64,000 nt of DNA from Marivita sp051251565 (GTDB lineage: Bacteria > Pseudomonadota > Alphaproteobacteria > Rhodobacterales > Rhodobacteraceae), in NCBI RefSeq assembly GCF_051251565.1, contig NZ_JBPOFB010000001.1:372001-436000 (forward strand). Reading direction: 5' to 3'. The position numbers were made by a program, and so were the translations under genes. This document shows, in pieces, positions 61,884 through 64,000 of this stretch (its first letter is position 1; each line of letters begins with the position of its first letter). The notes beneath the pieces are model-generated. The model saw only the letters and a program-made list of their open reading frames with translations, did no database searches and was not told the DNA's origin.

Positions 61884-62477
61884 TCAGATCGGTTTGCGCG
61901 CGTTCATTGCTGCTGCGATTGTGCCCTCATCGAGGTAATCCAGCTCTCCGCCAATCGGCACACCTTGGGCGAGCGACGTCATCAGGACACGCCCCTCAAG
62001 CTGATCTGCGATGTAATGCGCGGTGGTTTGCCCGTCGATGGTGACATTCAGCGCGAGGATCACTTCGGTGATTTCTTCGCTGTCCACTCGTGCCGAGAGC
62101 TTGGGAATGCGCAGTTCTTCGGGGCCCACCTGATCCAACGCCGACAAGGTGCCGCCCAGCACATGATAGCGCCCCTTGAACGCACCCGCCCGTTCCATCG
62201 CCCAAAGGTCGGACACGTCTTCGACCACGCACAGGACCCCGTTGTTGCGCTGGTTATCTTGACAGATATCGCAGATGTCCTGCGTGCCTACATTGCCGCA
62301 GTTCAGACACTCGCGCGCGTCCTGCGCCACCCGTGTCATCAGGTCGGCCAGCGGGCCAAGCAGCAACCCGCGCTTGCGGATCATGTGCAGCACCGCGCGC
62401 CGCGCGGAGCGGGGGCCAAGCCCTGGCAACCGCGCCATCATCGCAATGAGTGCCTCTATGTCGCCGCCGTCCCGCAT
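61884..62477 (-). CDS. recR: Recombination protein RecR
   Basis: A 197-residue protein that works with RecF and RecO to load RecA at gaps. It contains a helix-hairpin-helix (ALIAMMARLPGLGPRSARRAVLHM), a four-Cys zinc site (CLNCGNVGTQDICDIC, about 58-73), and a Toprim domain (LCVVEDVSDLWAMERAGAFKGRYHVLGGTLSAL). It lies at the end of the leftward dnaX-ybaB-recR set, a common bacterial arrangement. Confidence 0.96.
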   Translation of the reverse strand: MRDGGDIEALIAMMARLPGLGPRSARRAVLHMIRKRGLLLGPLADLMTRVAQDARECLNCGNVGTQDICDICQDNQRNNGVLCVVEDVSDLWAMERAGAFKGRYHVLGGTLSALDQVGPEELRIPKLSARVDSEEITEVILALNVTIDGQTTAHYIADQLEGRVLMTSLAQGVPIGGELDYLDEGTIAAAMNARKPI

Positions 62478-62503
62478 CTTTAGCCCTGCACCTGCAAAAA
62501 CCT

Positions 62504-62562
62504 GTCATCCTCGGCCTTGCGCCAACACCAAGCGTCATCCTCAGGCCCGACCCGAGGATGAC
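62504..62562. repeat. Palindromic GTCATCCTC/GAGGATGAC repeat between ybaB and recR
   Basis: GTCATCCTC (62534-62542) and GAGGATGAC (62554-62562) form a perfect 9-bp inverted repeat around an 11-base loop. A further direct copy of GTCATCCTCGG starts at 62504. A partial copy occurs at 9685-9696. It looks like a dispersed extragenic palindrome. Confidence 0.7.
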
Positions 62563-62577
62563 ATTGCATCGCGCCGC

Positions 62578-62922
62578 TCAAAACGGCAGGTTCATCCCCG
62601 GCGGCAGGCCCAGACCTTCGGTCAGCTTGGACATTTCTTCCTGCGCCTTGGCCTGGGCTTTTTGCTGCGCGTCCTTGATCGCTGCAAGGATCAGGTCTTC
62701 GACCACTTCCTTGTCGTCGCCATTAAAGATCGACGGATCAATGTCCAACGCCGTCAGCTCGCCCTTGGCGGTTGCCGTCGCCTTGACCAATCCCGCGCCG
62801 GATTCACCGGTCACGGTCATTTTGGCCATGTCTTCTTGCATCTCGGCCATCTTGCTTTGCATTTCCTGCGCGGCCTTCATCATCTTGGCCATGTCGCCCA
62901 TCTGGCCCAAACCCTTGAACAT
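62578..62922 (-). CDS. YbaB/EbfC nucleoid-associated protein
   Basis: A 114-residue DNA-binding protein. It begins MFKGLGQMGDMAKMMKAAQEMQSKMAEMQEDM, a helix, followed by a beta layer (MTVTGESGAGLVKATATAKGELTALDID) and a C-terminal helix, ending in LPPGMNLPF. ATG at 62922 is chosen; the frame is open further upstream but there lies within the next gene. It sits between dnaX and recR, the usual place for ybaB. Confidence 0.95.
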   Translation of the reverse strand: MFKGLGQMGDMAKMMKAAQEMQSKMAEMQEDMAKMTVTGESGAGLVKATATAKGELTALDIDPSIFNGDDKEVVEDLILAAIKDAQQKAQAKAQEEMSKLTEGLGLPPGMNLPF

Positions 62923-62939
62923 AAGTCTTTCTCCGTAGG

Positions 62940-63323
62940 TCAGCGCCCCTCGGTCGGCGGCGCGGTGTAAAATATCGTCCCCACACATATTGCAGCGATG
63001 ATGCCAATGAACAAGGTGGGCGACCCCACACACCCCTCGGCCACCGCCGCCACGCGCGAGGCAGGCGCGAACATCGTCAGGAATGACACAAACGCTGTCC
63101 AGCCCAACACCACCGCAAGCGACCCCCAGTGGCTCTTGAACCGCAGCGCGGCAATGGTGCCCAGAAACAGAACAAGCGCCGCGGGGGTGTAGGCCAGAAA
63201 CATCGCCTCTTGCACAGCCGACACAGCCGCGCCGTCCCAACCGGGGCGCTGCACCGCGCAGTCCTGAGCCCAAGCGGCGCCCGGCACCAGCGCGAGGATC
63301 ACTCCTCCTCGAACGGGTCCCAT
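62940..63323 (-). CDS. Exported/membrane hypothetical protein between dnaX and ybaB
   Basis: About 127 residues with no recognised domain. A signal peptide (GGVILALVPGAAWA) is cleaved before QDCAVQRPG. Three membrane segments follow (about 46-62, 70-86 and 102-119) with a Cys in AEGCVG. ATG at 63323 is chosen because it gives a fuller signal peptide. A GTG at 63302, which overlaps the dnaX stop as GTGA, is equally possible. It separates dnaX from ybaB, which normally adjoin. Confidence 0.7.
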   Translation of the reverse strand: MGPVRGGVILALVPGAAWAQDCAVQRPGWDGAAVSAVQEAMFLAYTPAALVLFLGTIAALRFKSHWGSLAVVLGWTAFVSFLTMFAPASRVAAVAEGCVGSPTLFIGIIAAICVGTIFYTAPPTEGR

Positions 63324-64000
63324 TCATCTTCCACTTCGGGCAGGGCGTCGGCTTCGGCCACAGCGGCCAGTTGGTCGGGTGTGCGGACTTCTTCGATGGT
63401 CGCGCCGGGGAAGGCGGCCAGCACTGCTTTGACCAAAGGATGTGCCGCCGCCTGCGCCTTGATCGCTGTTTCTGCCGCGTCCCGGGTTTCCGCAATGGTC
63501 GGGGTGTCCGATCCGTTGACAACCGTCACGCCCCAGCGATTGCCGGTCCAGCGTTGTAGCGCACCACCCAAACGTGCCGCCAGATCGGCAGGCGCATTGT
63601 TGGCCGGTGTGAATTCGATCCGGCCCGGCTGGTACGCGGCCAGCCGCAAACAGCCCTCAACCTCGACCAACAGCTTCACATCGCGGTTTGACCGGATCAG
63701 CTCGACAACGTGGTCAAACGTTGGATAGCGCGCCAGCGCCTGATCCACGGCCACCGCAACAGCCGCCCCGCCATAGGACGCGTGCGGCCCAGACGAGGTG
63801 CCATGCGTCGGGGCACGGGTGCCCGTGGCCTGCGTGCCACCACCCGATTGTCCGGCCGGCATCCCGCCACCAGAGGACGGTGGCGGCGACGGCGTGTCTT
63901 GCAACCGCTTGACCAGATCTTCCGGGCTGGGCAATTCCGACACATGGGTCATGCGGATGATCGCCATCTCTGCGGCCATCATCGCGTTGGGGGCTTGCGC
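63299..64000 (-). CDS. dnaX: DNA polymerase III gamma/tau subunit, 5' end beyond window
   Basis: The C-terminal 233 residues of DnaX. A Met/Ala-rich helix (PNAMMAAEMAIIRMTHVSELPSPEDLVKRLQ) is followed by a Pro/Gly/Ser-rich linker. Next is the tau C-terminal region (RYPTFDHVVELIRSNRDVKLLVEVEGCLRLAAYQPGRIEF), which binds the polymerase alpha subunit, then an acidic end (EVEDEWDPFEEE). The ATPase domain lies outside the window. The context dnaX-ybaB-recR confirms the call. Confidence 0.92.
   Translation of the reverse strand, partial: AQAPNAMMAAEMAIIRMTHVSELPSPEDLVKRLQDTPSPPPSSGGGMPAGQSGGGTQATGTRAPTHGTSSGPHASYGGAAVAVAVDQALARYPTFDHVVELIRSNRDVKLLVEVEGCLRLAAYQPGRIEFTPANNAPADLAARLGGALQRWTGNRWGVTVVNGSDTPTIAETRDAAETAIKAQAAAHPLVKAVLAAFPGATIEEVRTPDQLAAVAEADALPEVEDEWDPFEEE

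Noticed and set aside
1..64000. tRNA genes, CRISPR arrays, insertion sequences or prophage
   Set aside because: No T-loop/acceptor patterns, no regularly spaced repeats, and no transposase or integrase-like proteins were seen.

Overview
This 64 kb window looks like ordinary chromosome from a high-GC alphaproteobacterium of the Rhodobacterales (roseobacter group). The clues are the formate dehydrogenase accessory set (DUF3305, DUF3306, TorD-type chaperone, DUF6494, DUF6505), the DUF1013/TrcR cell-cycle regulator, COQ9, the ihfB-lapA-trpF order, short HisG with HisZ, and a B12-dependent ribonucleotide reductase. I found no rRNA, tRNA, CRISPR array, integrase, transposase or prophage genes.

Layout. 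1-9654: a molybdenum formate dehydrogenase locus built as two divergent operons. Leftward: DUF3305, DUF3306, TorD-like chaperone, a small twin-arginine protein and FdhA (cut by the window edge). Rightward: a large polyferredoxin, DUF6494, an Mrp/ApbC ATPase, a degenerate biotin/lipoate ligase-like protein and DUF6505. 9704-13623: DUF1194 protein, small cytochrome c, peptidase T, VOC protein, YaeQ. 13780-23361: a leftward chain of seven genes joining xanthine dehydrogenase (xdhABC) to a nucleoside-type BMP/ABC importer. 23660-32288: a small membrane protein, dnaE, a lipoprotein, SlyX and the hisS-hisZ-hisG operon. 32343-36151: an ABC1-family kinase-like protein, YghU, DUF1489, a small basic protein and a cold-shock protein. 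36152-40041: nrdJ, then ihfB-lapA-trpF. 40138-45415: pyrD with DUF952 (leftward), then 5'-nucleotidase, an HMCES/YedK protein and a D-lactate dehydrogenase-type flavoprotein. 45537-49903: a four-gene sugar-type ABC importer. 50128-59372: a leftward run with an amidase under a persulfide-sensor-like ArsR regulator, an enolase-superfamily enzyme, a zinc alcohol dehydrogenase, a Tet-type efflux pump, a four-gene catabolic operon, and rpsU. 59582-64000: coq9, RNase T2, trcR, recR, ybaB, a membrane protein and the 3' end of dnaX.

How the parts fit. The left end makes and matures a periplasmic formate dehydrogenase. Four separate loci form a plausible purine/RNA scavenging route: exported RNase T2, exported 5'-nucleotidase, the nucleoside importer and xanthine dehydrogenase. 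The dnaX-ybaB-recR set, dnaE, nrdJ and ihfB are housekeeping replication and recombination genes.

The least-described features are the formate dehydrogenase accessory operon, a family of palindromic end-of-operon repeats (one copy apparently captured in frame inside xdhB), DnaA-like boxes ahead of nrdJ, and a 58-residue membrane protein with a Gly/Asp/Cys tail.
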